Source: Pachyseris speciosa (lineage: Eukaryota; Cnidaria; Anthozoa; Scleractinia; Pachyseridae). From it: 64,000 bases of DNA. The notes under the pieces are model-generated. The model saw only the letters and a list, made by a program, of their open reading frames with translations, was not told the DNA's origin and searched no databases. Positions within the stretch are counted from its first letter, which is position 1; each line of letters starts with the position of its first letter. The stretch lies in assembly GCA_016490735.1 (NCBI GenBank), contig JAEMWC010000092.1, forward strand, positions 1,484,014 to 1,548,013. The letters are read 5' to 3'. Below are positions 45,148 to 55,400 of the stretch, in pieces. The translations under genes and the position numbers were made by a program.

Positions 45148-46140
45148 TTATAATATATCTTTTATATCCTTGAACGGTATCCAACTGTTGAAGTCATCAC
45201 TATATCCCTTCCACTTCACCAAAGCTTGTTTCTTCTTGTAATCTCTGCGAATGACTTTATCGATACGGAAAACATCCTGTCTGGCTTTTAATAATTCAGG
45301 TTCATAAAAACTCCCTTCAATATCTTCACCTTTCAGATCCTTTATTTTGTATGTTATTGGATTAGTGTATTGAATCTTATCAACTGTGAACACTTCCTCA
45401 GTCCAATTTGGTGTATAGCCCTTGTCGAACACATTCCGTTTATATTTAGATATTCGGACCTTGTCGCCGACTTTAAATTTTGGTTTAGCTGATAATGGCT
45501 CCATATCACCATACAAATTGAAGTAAACAGTTCCTTCATTCTTTTTCTTTGAAGCCTCTGTAGGTGTCATCTTTATGCTTGAATGTTTGGTATTATTATA
45601 CTGTTTCACTAATTTTGGCAACATGTCTAAATACTGTGTATTACCTTGAACAGTGAACTGCTTCCACATTTTGGATTTAATTGTCCTATTCCATCTTTCA
45701 ACTACTGATGACTTCTCTTCGTTCTCAGTTGAGTACATCTGTACACTATGTTTCCCTAGCAAGTCCTTCAAGTGTTTGTTATAGAATTCTTTTCCCTTAT
45801 CAACCCATAAATACTGTGGTTTTCTGCCTTCCTTGAATATTGTTTTGAATGCTTCAGTGACAGATTCACCTTTCTTATCCTTCAATGGGATAATCCAACC
45901 ATATTTGCTGAAGACATCAATAACCATAAGAAGATATCGATAACCTTTATTCCATTTACTGAACTGTTGCATTTCAACTAGATCACTTGCCCATATTTCA
46001 TCAATTTTATTTACAATCACACGCCGCCGAGTGAAATTTCGTTTTATGGGTGCATGTAATTCATCTGCTAATTTTTCTTGCCAGTTTTCTTCACTCGACG
46101 GCTTTTTCCGTTTTTTGAAACACCAAGACCTAATTTCTGT
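45148..46140 (-). CDS. retroviral-type integrase with chromodomain
   Basis: The rve core has its catalytic triad in IWASDLVEMQ (Asp), LWVDKGKEFYNK (Asp) and EEKSSVVERWNRT (Glu). An SH3-like part follows (KFKVGDKVRISKYKRN) and a chromodomain ends the protein (KVIRRDYKKKQALVKWKGY, then FNSWI). It inserts element DNA and the chromodomain may guide it to chromatin. The usual start would be within 46020, but the frame is open to about 46140 and protein-like there (WQEKLADELHAPIKRNF). It overlaps the PLA2-like gene in the -1 frame at an A4 run (46085-46088), so the two may once have been one protein. Confidence 0.92.
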   Translation of the reverse strand, partial: TEIRSWCFKKRKKPSSEENWQEKLADELHAPIKRNFTRRRVIVNKIDEIWASDLVEMQQFSKWNKGYRYLLMVIDVFSKYGWIIPLKDKKGESVTEAFKTIFKEGRKPQYLWVDKGKEFYNKHLKDLLGKHSVQMYSTENEEKSSVVERWNRTIKSKMWKQFTVQGNTQYLDMLPKLVKQYNNTKHSSIKMTPTEASKKKNEGTVYFNLYGDMEPLSAKPKFKVGDKVRISKYKRNVFDKGYTPNWTEEVFTVDKIQYTNPITYKIKDLKGEDIEGSFYEPELLKARQDVFRIDKVIRRDYKKKQALVKWKGYSDDFNSWIPFKDIKDIL

Positions 46141-46886
46141 TTTTTATCAATTAAGAATCTGGCTGTTTGACCCCATTTTGGCATTTCACCATAAGGAATC
46201 TGATCAAGAGATTTAATCATTGTTCTATCACAATCACCTTTATTTTTTCCCATATCATAACAAATATCATGGTAAGCAGCTATCTCATCCACTTTGTTAT
46301 AAGGTTGGACATTCCATTTCAATACCTCTCCAGTTGATGGATCATATTCCAGCTGTTCATGCAGTGGATTGTATGGGCCCATATATTTGTATTTACTTGG
46401 AGTGAAGCCGGCTTTGGGCCTCGGAAGCTTGCCAATTATCTTATGAATGTCAATGCCTTTACCATAATCCAATCCTTTGATATCTGTTTTATAACGAATG
46501 TTTGGTCTGACTTTTGTTGATAGTTGTTTCAAAGCTTCTGATCCAACTTTTGAAATCGCAGGTTTTGCAAGTGAAAGTCCTTTGTCAATTAATTTCATCT
46601 GCAACTTTGGATTTCTCATTGCTTCTGAAGCATAATATCTCCCCATTTCAACACCTTTCTTTGCCAAATAAGGGACTCCTTGTTCCAAGAATCCTGTTAG
46701 TGCCATATCTGCAGCTGAATCTAATATGCCCTTCCCTTTCTCACTTTTGACAAACTTAGTCTTAGTGATCCCACACTCAGCACATTTACATTTCATCATT
46801 GTTCGACCATTTTTTGTCGTCTGATATGTTTCACTTCCTGGGACACACTCAGTCTGCTTCTTCTGTTTCACACAATACGATCTCAT
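46068..46886 (-). CDS. zinc ribbon and PLA2-like domain protein
   Basis: Start chosen at ATG 46886 because the AATATAACCCATTTGTATATG context matches other genes of the element. The N-terminus is a small zinc ribbon (C-x8-C, then CKCAECG). The middle is hydrophilic with weak helices. At about residues 170-230 YKYMGPYNPLHEQ and EIAAYHDICYDMG give the Ca-binding loop and HD catalytic pair of a parvovirus-style phospholipase A2. Such domains in capsid proteins help virions cross membranes. The paralogous zinc ribbon is the next gene upstream. Confidence 0.8.
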   Translation of the reverse strand: MRSYCVKQKKQTECVPGSETYQTTKNGRTMMKCKCAECGITKTKFVKSEKGKGILDSAADMALTGFLEQGVPYLAKKGVEMGRYYASEAMRNPKLQMKLIDKGLSLAKPAISKVGSEALKQLSTKVRPNIRYKTDIKGLDYGKGIDIHKIIGKLPRPKAGFTPSKYKYMGPYNPLHEQLEYDPSTGEVLKWNVQPYNKVDEIAAYHDICYDMGKNKGDCDRTMIKSLDQIPYGEMPKWGQTARFLIDKKQKLGLGVSKNGKSRRVKKTGKKN

Positions 46887-46902
46887 ATACAAATGGGTTA
46901 TA

Positions 46903-47243
46903 TTAGTTTCTCCCCAAATAATTCTTTGCTGTGTCGCCAACTAATTGACCCCAAGATGTCCAACCTTTGTTGTCTTTACCCTTCATTGCCCTGCCAAGTG
47001 AACCCATGAATTTAGGATCTGTGAACGGCTTTGGAATTGGTACACCCAATTTCAGATATCTTGGATCAAAAACTTTCTCACCCCATCCTTCTGGTCACTT
47101 TTGACGAATTTAGTCTTTGTTATTCCACATTCAGCACAAGTGCATTTCATCACAGTTCGACCATTTTTCGTCTTCTGATATCTCTCACTTCCTGGCACAC
47201 ATTCAGTGACTTTCTTCTGTTTAACACAATATGATTTCACCAT
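46903..47243 (-). pseudogene. zinc-ribbon protein, duplicate of the PLA2 protein's N-terminus
   Basis: MVKSYCVKQKKVTECVPG and KCTCAECGITKTKFVKS match the N-terminus of the PLA2-like protein almost residue for residue. After about residue 52 the original frame ends at 47052, but the -1 frame is open from about 47090 to a TAA at 46903 and reads as protein (WGEKVFDPRYLKLG). So it is a 114-codon gene with one lost base. Function unknown; probably a virion protein. Confidence 0.65.
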
Positions 47244-47255
47244 TATACCAATAGG

Positions 47256-48566
47256 TTAGATATTTTCGAAGTAATCTATAATGAATCTGTGATTGACACT
47301 CACATCTGTTGGACTGAATTTGGAGTTGTGTATTGTATCCAGAATAGATCTGCCTTTTTGTCTCTCAAGAAGATAGTATAAACACCAATATCCACATAAT
47401 ACTGATTCCCTTTCTTGTATCTCATCACCAGAGTATTCAAGTTGTTTACCGCTTGCAGCCATATACATTTGAACTTCTGTTGGCATCATTAAACCGAAAG
47501 AGTCGAAGTATTCACAGTATTTATCATTTTTGAAATTCCTATAACAAACCCAACGAGTACCGGGTCCAATTTTGGAATCAAGATTGACTATCCCACATTC
47601 ATTCTTTTTTATTTGTCTCGGCAGATTGTCTCTTGAAAATACTCCTCTAAAATGTTTTATTCCAAGTTGTTTCACCCAATTGATTAAATCAAAGTTGGAT
47701 AAGGGTTTATTTACAAAATGGCTCCTAGTATGGGGATTGAATTGAATGGACTGTTTGGTCCTAGTAGAAGCCCTTTTCCTTTTCTGGTCTTTTTTTTTTA
47801 CCCCATAACCGATTGGGTTATCCCATGTACCAACAACTGGGGGTGATTGCCATGGAATCATAGCATGTTTCCCACCACTTTTATTTTTTGGAATGTGATC
47901 TGGAACATGAACTGGTATTGACCGTCTAGAACGGCTGTGTTCAACATGCAAACCCTTTCCTGTTAATTTTCTGATTGCTTCTATGGCTAAAGGAATTCCA
48001 ATACTCGCCAATATTGTTCCAATACCTTTTCCAGTTTGAGCTTTTGTCGGTTTTATAATAACGTCTCCGCCATACTGCATTTTTTGGATAATATCTGCCA
48101 TCTGTCTCGTATTCAATAAATTTCCTACATTCAATAATTGGGATAAATTAGCATTAGGAATAAGAAATCCTCCACTTTGTTTCTTCCCAAATAGTTTATC
48201 AATGCCGAGACTTGCTAATGAAGAAAGAGCACCTGTGGCCAATGCTGGAGCCGCTTTAGCTACTGCCTTACCTGCATATGGTAATAGTCTTGTTCCAAGT
48301 GAAAAAAGACTTGACCAAAGAGAACCTCCATGTACAACCGCCTTTCTGATTTGACTTTTTGATATATTGATATCAGAACCTTTTCCCATTCTTCTCGATT
48401 TCATCAGTTTGTTGATTTGTCTTTTTGTCAACATAAGTTGATCACCTCCAGACAATTCACCATGAGTTAGCCTCAATGTTACCGCTGAATTTGATTTAAT
48501 AGCTTTTGCCAGCTTTTCTTTCTGACCTTGTGACAGTGTCACTCCATGAGGATGATAAGTAGTCAT
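47256..48566 (-). CDS. adenain-like cysteine protease fused to a membrane-active/core domain
   Basis: 436 aa, uninterrupted. The N-terminal half is basic with Gly/Ala-rich hydrophobic helices (LPYAGKAVAKAAPALAT and GIGTILASIGIPLAIEA), like capsid-internal core proteins. From about residue 290 it is a ULP1/adenain protease: NFDLINWVKQLGI, GTRWVCYRN, YFDSFG and SVLCGYWCLYYL (Cys nucleophile). The residue before Trp in the first catalytic motif is normally His but here is Arg338 (codon CGT at 47553-47555), so the catalytic triad is incomplete. It should process capsid proteins in a working relative. It lies upstream of the zinc-ribbon gene. Confidence 0.85.
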   Translation of the reverse strand: MTTYHPHGVTLSQGQKEKLAKAIKSNSAVTLRLTHGELSGGDQLMLTKRQINKLMKSRRMGKGSDINISKSQIRKAVVHGGSLWSSLFSLGTRLLPYAGKAVAKAAPALATGALSSLASLGIDKLFGKKQSGGFLIPNANLSQLLNVGNLLNTRQMADIIQKMQYGGDVIIKPTKAQTGKGIGTILASIGIPLAIEAIRKLTGKGLHVEHSRSRRSIPVHVPDHIPKNKSGGKHAMIPWQSPPVVGTWDNPIGYGVKKKDQKRKRASTRTKQSIQFNPHTRSHFVNKPLSNFDLINWVKQLGIKHFRGVFSRDNLPRQIKKNECGIVNLDSKIGPGTRWVCYRNFKNDKYCEYFDSFGLMMPTEVQMYMAASGKQLEYSGDEIQERESVLCGYWCLYYLLERQKGRSILDTIHNSKFSPTDVSVNHRFIIDYFENI

Positions 48567-48589
48567 ATAATATATGTTTATACTAAATT

Positions 48590-48722
48590 GTATTTAATAC
48601 AAACAATCATTTAATTTAATTATTTATTTTATTTAATTATTTAATTATTTATTTAATTTAATTATTTTAATTATTTAATTATTTAATTATTTAATTATTT
48701 TAATTATTTTAATTATTTCCAT
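48590..48722. other. AT-only low-complexity spacer between protease and major capsid genes
   Basis: About 120 bp made almost only of TTAATTAT-type repeats. It separates the stop of the capsid gene from the start of the protease gene. It may be a promoter/terminator spacer or an easily melted region. Confidence 0.6.
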
Positions 48723-50014
48723 TTACATAGATCTCAGAATCAGCTTTCCATCAGTCTTTCTCATCTCAACATCCTGTTCGTACAGCACAAGTGCATACAC
48801 ACTGTAATCCAGAGCTGCGGCCGCACTCAATTTGTATTTGAATGTAAGTTTTGTCATTCCGTCTTTGATATCCTGTTTCTGTCTAGTCAGATCAAAATAA
48901 ACGAATGGGAATATTGTACCAAAGTTTCCTCTTGTGAGAAGGGTGTTTTCACCGAATTCATTTACAACTTTAACATAATTCAATGCATCTCTGAATACCC
49001 TTGTGGGCTCTGTTGATGGTTTGTAATGAACCTCGGGATAATCGTTTCCATTACCAACTTCAAGATAGCAATCATCCAAAGTCGCATTACCAGTTGAAAC
49101 AGCGAATGTGTTATACAAGAATTTATTGGCTGTCTGAGATGCATCACTTGCATCATTGATGATGAATACAAAGACATGTCTGGGTTTGTTTATTCCTGTG
49201 GAAATACGGAAATTGGCAGTCTGTTGTCTTGTTGAATTGCCTCTCTCAACCATTTCTCTCATGTAAGTCCATTTTCTGGTGTCAAGATAAGTGCCCATGT
49301 ACAAAGACTTTCCCGCAGAATTGAAAATTATTCTTGGAACAAACAGCTGGAATCTAGTGATCACCACACGACAATTATCGGCAGCCTGCCAAATCACATT
49401 TGCATCACTCTCAACTGTTACATTGAGCTCGACTTTTGAATTGGGCAGGATTTCACCATAAAGGCTCTTGAAAAACCCGTATCTGTTCAATGATGCTTCT
49501 GCATACACTTTTCCATTAGCACCGATCAACAGTTTTTTCCTAGCTACGAAACCTGCGTTGTAATTAGCGGCTTGAGCAACTCTGTCTTCAGCATGTCTTG
49601 TTGTGTCAAGATAGAAGAACTCATTGGTTCCCTGACTTGCAGCATAACCCTGTGAATACTCAAGCAATGACTTAATATTTGTAGCTTGGTTAGCATCTCT
49701 ACACTCATAAACATCGATACCATTTACTTTCACATTCAATGTGTTAATCAGAGAATATACTGAATTCACAATACCGTTTCGATCATTTGCAGCAATATGA
49801 TCTCCATCTGCAAGCTTTTTAACAATAAAATCAATTTCAAAACGGGCATTATACCAGTCAAATGGTGTGGTCTCTCCACTGTTGTCAACAACGAATCTGT
49901 AACCTGTTTTCCTCTGATGAGCATTATTTGCAATCACAGTATTAAGTGCTGTCTCAAGCTCAAAGACAACATCTCATATCGTTCGATATAATTTGAATCG
50001 CGATAGTTTGACAT
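48723..50014 (-). CDS. major capsid protein, double jelly-roll
   Basis: The main frame (48723-49937, about 404 codons) is rich in beta strands and has family-like phrases: TPFDWYNARFEIDFIV near the start, GEILPNSKVELNVTV in the middle and ALDYSVYALVLYEQDVE at the end. Length and position between the protease and minor capsid genes fit a Polinton major capsid protein. The true start is probably ATG 50014 (MSNYRDSN), joined through a -1 shift at about 49960-49975. The ATG follows CTAACACAATAATATATG, like other genes here. One lost base breaks the N-terminus of this copy. Confidence 0.85.
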
Positions 50015-50036
50015 ATATTATTGTGTTAGATAAAAG

Positions 50037-50261
50037 TTACTTAATTTTTCGAGGTCTACCTCTCTTTCTTTTAATCTCACTCTCAGTTCCACTTTTTCTC
50101 TTTCTTAAAAGTTCTATTATTTTGTCACCACCTTTTTTGCCAACATGTTCACCAATTGTTGTAGCTGCTTTTTTTACAGCTGTTTTGACAGCATCACTCA
50201 CTATTCCTTTACCCTGTTTTGTGTGATATTTTTCATATTCCACGTATTCGAATCTTCTCAT
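50037..50261 (-). CDS. small basic protein with AT-hook-like tail
   Basis: 74 aa. An amphipathic helix (GIVSDAVKTAVKKAATTIGE) is followed by a Lys-rich tail ending KRKRGRPRKIK (AT-hook). It could bind DNA inside the capsid, like adenovirus core peptides, but this is inference. The start ATG is preceded by ACCCAATAGTATATG. It lies between the major and minor capsid genes. Confidence 0.6.
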   Translation of the reverse strand: MRRFEYVEYEKYHTKQGKGIVSDAVKTAVKKAATTIGEHVGKKGGDKIIELLRKRKSGTESEIKRKRGRPRKIK

Positions 50262-50274
50262 ATACTATTGGGTT

Positions 50275-50936
50275 TTATAATTCTATCCCTCTCAAGAATA
50301 ACTCAATATACCAATCTATCCCATTCAAATCAATTGGAGCTCCGGAAGAATCAGTGACATAAAAACGTATTGAGCTGATTGTGTGTGTTGAGATAGGATT
50401 CCATGAAAGAAAACGAGGTTTGTAAGTGAAAGGTAAACTTCTGATGAGATCTGTGACTGGAATAACAGCGATTGTATTTGTACTACTGCCATCAACAATG
50501 CTATCTATCACATTATCACAATTGATATAAATTTCATCCACTCCTCTTGTAATATCTGGTAGATTTGTTCCATATTCTGTTGCTGAAACTAATTTTGAAT
50601 CGAAACCGATAAGTTTTCTGAAATCATTATTTCTCAGATCCACACGATAATTTTCATTGAGTTCAATCAAAATGCGATATGTTGACAAAACGAAATACAT
50701 GTTAATACCATACTGGAATTTTGATTTGTCTGTTTCAGATGGATTCAGTACATGGCTATTTTTACACATATACTCATGAATGTAACTATTGATATCGTCG
50801 TATGTATACATCCCGTCAACGAATGTTATTGTTTCCCAGTTTGCACCTTTGTCATGGCTATATTTTATTTGATTGTTCCCAAAATTTCTCTGATGTTGTA
50901 CCAACTGTATGTCATATTGATAACATTCACAGCCAT
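50275..50936 (-). CDS. minor capsid (penton-like) protein
   Basis: The main frame 50275-50904 has GMYTYDDINSYIHEYM near residue 32, LIELNENYRVDLRNNDF, RKLIGFDSKLV and, at the C-terminus, RFYVTDSSGAPIDLNG and DWYIELFLRG. This is the single jelly-roll minor capsid of Polintons. A better start is ATG 50936 (MAVNVIN), connected by a -1 shift at about 50915. It forms the vertex capsomer in related elements. One lost base breaks the N-terminus. Confidence 0.8.
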
Positions 50937-50973
50937 TTCATATTTCAAATCATTCGTTAATTTGATAGGTGTA

Positions 50974-51797
50974 TTAAATCATTATTTTATTCAGCTCATC
51001 GTTTCCAACTAATCCAAGTCTGCTTAAAGTATGCAATATCTTTACAGACTCATTTCTGACACTCATACTATTGTTGCCAGCAAAAATAGACCCACCCAGC
51101 AACTGTAGTCTTGAAAGCAAGTCACCAATATTATTATAATGAAAAACGCCTGCTCCATATTGTTTTCTCTTTCTCATTCCTTGCCCTGTTTTGTATTTGT
51201 AAGACGCTAATACATCTACAATCGTTTCTCTGTATTTTTTTAAAGTTTGTAATTCTCTGTCATAAGATTGTTTATCTTCTGGTGTTTTCGCAAATCTTTT
51301 TTTAACTCCAATACTTTTAGCTGTATCTCCAGATCTTTTCTTTTCCTCGAGAAGTTTTTGTGGGCCGACTTGAGTTAAATCGGATGGTTTCAAAAGCTTG
51401 TTATTTTTTAATATAATTCTGTCATCTTTATCAAAATTATTATCGATATTTAAAATGCTGGTTTCCTATCCTCATCTTTTGGAGGTGCTTCAATTGCCGA
51501 AGGAAGTTCCGTTCCCATTGTAATTGCTCTGAGATTAGATTCTATAACATCATCAAGTCCTCGTTTTAAATCCTGCTGGTTTTCTTTCAATTGTTCAATA
51601 ACTTCATCCTGTTTTTTGTCGACACTTGCTTTCACACTCTTCTGGACATCAATAGAGGGTTTTAGTAATTCTGATGTTGTATCATATGCATCCTGTTTTG
51701 CGTTTTCATAAGTCTTGATAACCTCACGAACTTCTCTAGTCCTATTTCCAGCTTCAATTCCACTTTTGAGTAGCCTTTTCATACGTTCTATATCCAT
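50974..51797 (-). CDS. coiled-coil structural protein (one frameshift)
   Basis: The N-terminal frame (51450-51797) starts MDIERMKRLLKSG and forms long coiled coils (VIEQLKENQQDLKRGLDDV). The frame then changes by -1 near 51455 and continues as 50974-51440 with RETIVDVLASYKYKTG and LLSRLQLLGGSIFAG. The span is two bases more than a multiple of three, as expected for one lost base. Function not recognised; it sits between the capsid genes and the packaging ATPase, so it is probably a virion component. Confidence 0.6.
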
Positions 51798-51833
51798 ATA
51801 CAATTGTGTTAGACTAATCTAAACTATTAACAT
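51798..51833. promoter_or_regulatory. bidirectional promoter region between coiled-coil and ATPase genes
   Basis: Only 36 bp separate the two divergent ATGs. On the minus strand it reads TCTAACACAATTGTATATG and on the plus strand ATCTAAACTATTAACATATG. The two halves resemble each other and the motif found before other genes of the element. Confidence 0.6.
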
Positions 51834-52475
51834 ATGGAAATTCCAAATTATGATATCGTTCAGAATTCAAATAATTCATTCAGACAGTTGTATCCGTATA
51901 TGCCAAAAGATACATTCAGAATGTTATTGGCTGGAAATTCTGGATCTGGAAAGACAACCTTGTTTTTGCATCTGATTATGGAACCTTTGGTCTATTATGA
52001 TCAAATACATCTATACGCCAAAAACTTAGATCAAGACAAATATCAATATTTACAGCAAGTGATGGATGGAATAAGCAAACAAGTTGGTTACCCCGTTTTA
52101 GTTTGTAGCCAAGATGAAATTTTACCCGTTGAACAAATCAAAGACACTGATTTACAGCGACTGGTTGTATTTGATGATTTCGTGACGGATAAAAAACAAG
52201 ATCAAATCATAAGCTATTTCATTCAAGGTCGCCATAAAAATTGTTCAGTAATGTACCTAACACAGTCATTCTATGGTTGTCCAAAATCTGTTAGGCTTAA
52301 TTGTAGCCATTTCTGTCTTTATGATTTCCCATCCACAAGAGAGAGAAACATTATCTCACAAGAACTTGCAATCGACAAGCAAAAGTATATTGAAGCAACA
52401 AAAAAACCGTATTCCTTCTGTTATGTTGACAAACCAATGAAAACAGTGAAGAGAAATTTTTACGGCGTTATCTAA
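51834..52475 (+). CDS. genome-packaging ATPase (FtsK/HerA type)
   Basis: 213 aa, uninterrupted. Walker A LLAGNSGSGKTT near residue 36, Walker B LVVFDDFVTD near residue 120, and sensor SVMYLTQSFYGCP near residue 150 are the A32-like/FtsK-HerA packaging ATPase pattern shared by Polintons, virophages and large DNA viruses. It pumps DNA into the capsid. It is the first gene of the plus-strand right half. Confidence 0.92.
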   Translation: MEIPNYDIVQNSNNSFRQLYPYMPKDTFRMLLAGNSGSGKTTLFLHLIMEPLVYYDQIHLYAKNLDQDKYQYLQQVMDGISKQVGYPVLVCSQDEILPVEQIKDTDLQRLVVFDDFVTDKKQDQIISYFIQGRHKNCSVMYLTQSFYGCPKSVRLNCSHFCLYDFPSTRERNIISQELAIDKQKYIEATKKPYSFCYVDKPMKTVKRNFYGVI

Positions 52476-52486
52476 TCTAATATTAT

Positions 52487-55400
52487 ATGGGATTATTTAA
52501 TGATTTACCAACTCCAGACAATATAGGAACTGGTGAAATAGGTCCAAAAGGTGATAGAGGTCCTGCTGGTCCACAAGGTCTAAAAGGTGATAAAGGTGAT
52601 AAAGGTGATAGAGGTCCAGCTGGTCCAATTGGTCGAATGGGTCTTTCTGGTCCTACGGGTAGTAGAGGTTTAACTGGCCCAAAAGGTGATAAAGGTGATA
52701 AAGGAAATGGATTCAAATTAACACAAGATGGTAACTATGATCTTGAAAATAAACGCTTGACTAATGTTGGAGAACCAAATTCAAACAAAGATGCTGTTAA
52801 TATGAGATACGTCAACGATGCTGTTTTATCAATTGAAGGAACACGTGTTAATCCATTTAAATTTCTTCTTGAAGATATATCAAAAACAACTATTCTTAGC
52901 AATGTAAATGATCTCAAATTGGAAGATTTTAATAAAAGCCCTTACTCAATAAATAAAAAAGCCTTGTCTTTTGTTATTCCTACTGCTGGTCTTACAACTG
53001 TTCTTCGTTTTGATTTGTCACAATTGGAAGTTTCAAGATACACTTTTGCTGTTGAGTTTTATACTGACGGTAATCCAAATAATGCAACAGTTGATGATGA
53101 CAATTTGTCGTCTAATTTGATTGAAGGAAAGGATTCGATAAAAAGAGCATTCCCAAAGACTCATCTTGTTGATGGTTATCTCAAGAGAATATTCTTCCTT
53201 GAAAAAACGAGAGTTGGTCAGACATCAATGGAACTGTTGTTGATATCACCATATTTACAAAATAATAAAAAAACATTATGTTATAGTTATGGTGTTTACG
53301 GATTTTCAAATATCATTTTATCACATATTCACGACCCAGTGTATGAAATTGAAAACGGCAATGTTGCTTTTGGTGGTAAAATTGACATGAAAAATAATAG
53401 AATCATGAACCTACAAGATAACCCCTCAAACCCACAAGACGCTGTAAACAAATCTTACGTTGATAATAAACAGCTGATTTCCTTAATAAAAACACTGGTG
53501 GTGTAATTTATGCACCTGTCAGCATGAATGGAAATGATCTATTTGGTATACCAGATAACCCAAGATTTGGTTATTCAGCTGTAAATAGAAACTATGTGAA
53601 CAATAATTTTTTGAAACTAAATGGAAGCGTTGCGATGACTTCTGATTTGAATCTTGGAGGTAACAAATTGACTAATGTATCAACACCAACTGCAAACGAT
53701 GATACAGCCACAAAGGGGTATGTTGATACTGAAATTGCTGGCATTGCTGGCATTGATGTTTCTCCATTTCTTAAAAAAGATGGAAGTGTTGTAATGACTG
53801 GAAGCCTGGACATGGGTGACAATAAAATAACAAATGTTGGATCTCCAAACTCTGATAAAGATTCTGCCAACAAAAGTATGTTGATGACCTTATTCTTTCA
53901 GCATCTGGTACTCAACGCAACCCCTTCGCTTTTCTGTTAAAAGACATATCCAAGTCTTCTGCAGTCAGTGGTGTGGAAAACCTACAAATTGAAGATTTCA
54001 ACAGATCACCATACCACATAAACAAGTCGTCATTGTCTTTTTTCATTAAACGAAGTGGCAACTTTACATCCAAAATTCGTTTTAATGTGACATCTTTAAG
54101 AAATGGACAGTATACATTTGTTACTGAGTTTTTCTCACCCTCCAACCCTCAAAATGCAACAATTGATTTATTCATTCCAACTGTAAATATACGAGATGCA
54201 GGACAGCCATTTCAAAACCTTTTCCCCAAACTCCACGCGTTGATGGTTATATGAAGAAGCTTTTCCGAATCGAAAAAACCAGTGGTGGGCAAGCGGTAAT
54301 ACAGGTGGAACTTTCCAGCACTGCTCCTGCGTCTAACACCAAAACACATCTCATTGTTTATGGAGCTTATGGCTTTCATACCAACTTGTCTTACTTTGTC
54401 CATGACCCAGCTTATGAAATTGAAAACGGTCATGTTGCGTTTGGTAGTAATGTTGACATGAAATTAAACAAAATCCTCAACCTACAGGATAACCCCTCAA
54501 ACCCACAAGACGCTGTAAACAAAAGTTATGTGGACCAGAGGTTGCAAACCAAACTCGATGCGATTGCACAACAAAATCTAAATATGAACAACAATGCCAT
54601 TACTGATCTTGCTCCACCCGTAAATTCAGATGATGCGGTTACAAAAAGATATACTGACGAGTATTTTCTCCGACGAGACGGTTCGACTGCGATGTATGGA
54701 AATTTGTCGTTGGGTGGAAATAGAGTGACGAATTTAGCGGACCCGTCGAATGAAACTGATGCGGTGAACTTCAGAGTTTTAAATCGAGCTGGAATAGCTA
54801 TGAGAGCAAACGCTTTATTATTGAATGGAACAAATGCGATGGCAGCAGACTTAAAACTTGGAGGGCATAAAATCATTAACTTAAAAGAAGGAACAAATAA
54901 AACTGATGCCGTAAATTTAGATCAATTAGAAAAAAGTCATATTTCATCTGCTTCTCATCCAAAGAATGCTTTCAAATATTTGATGAATGATATCGATGAA
55001 ATTAGCACTGAATATGGCTTGACAGTTAATGGATATGTCAATTTACCTCGTTCACCACATTTGATTTCAAAAAAGGTCATTGATATAGACTTGAATAAAG
55101 AAGCTAATCATATTTACAGAGCTAGAATTGGTTTTAATATGTACACAATAAAAGATGGAAAATACACTTTCATTCTTGAATGGCTATTTCCTGATTATGA
55201 AGGAATGAGTCTTAGTAGTGTAACATTCAGTGCAACTAGTGGAATTACAATTCATAAAACTGTAGGGAGAAAATTTGATAACAGAAATGAAGATCATTCG
55301 AGATATTTATTATGGATTGAAAAACCTTCAGTAAGTTCACCGCCTGAATATTTATATTGTACAATACATATTAATGCTAACCCAACTTATCCAAATAAGT

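Noticed and set aside
52535..52710. Host collagen gene
   Set aside because: The Gly-X-Y stretch is short, intronless, inside the Polinton and followed by fibre modules. It is part of a viral-type fibre.
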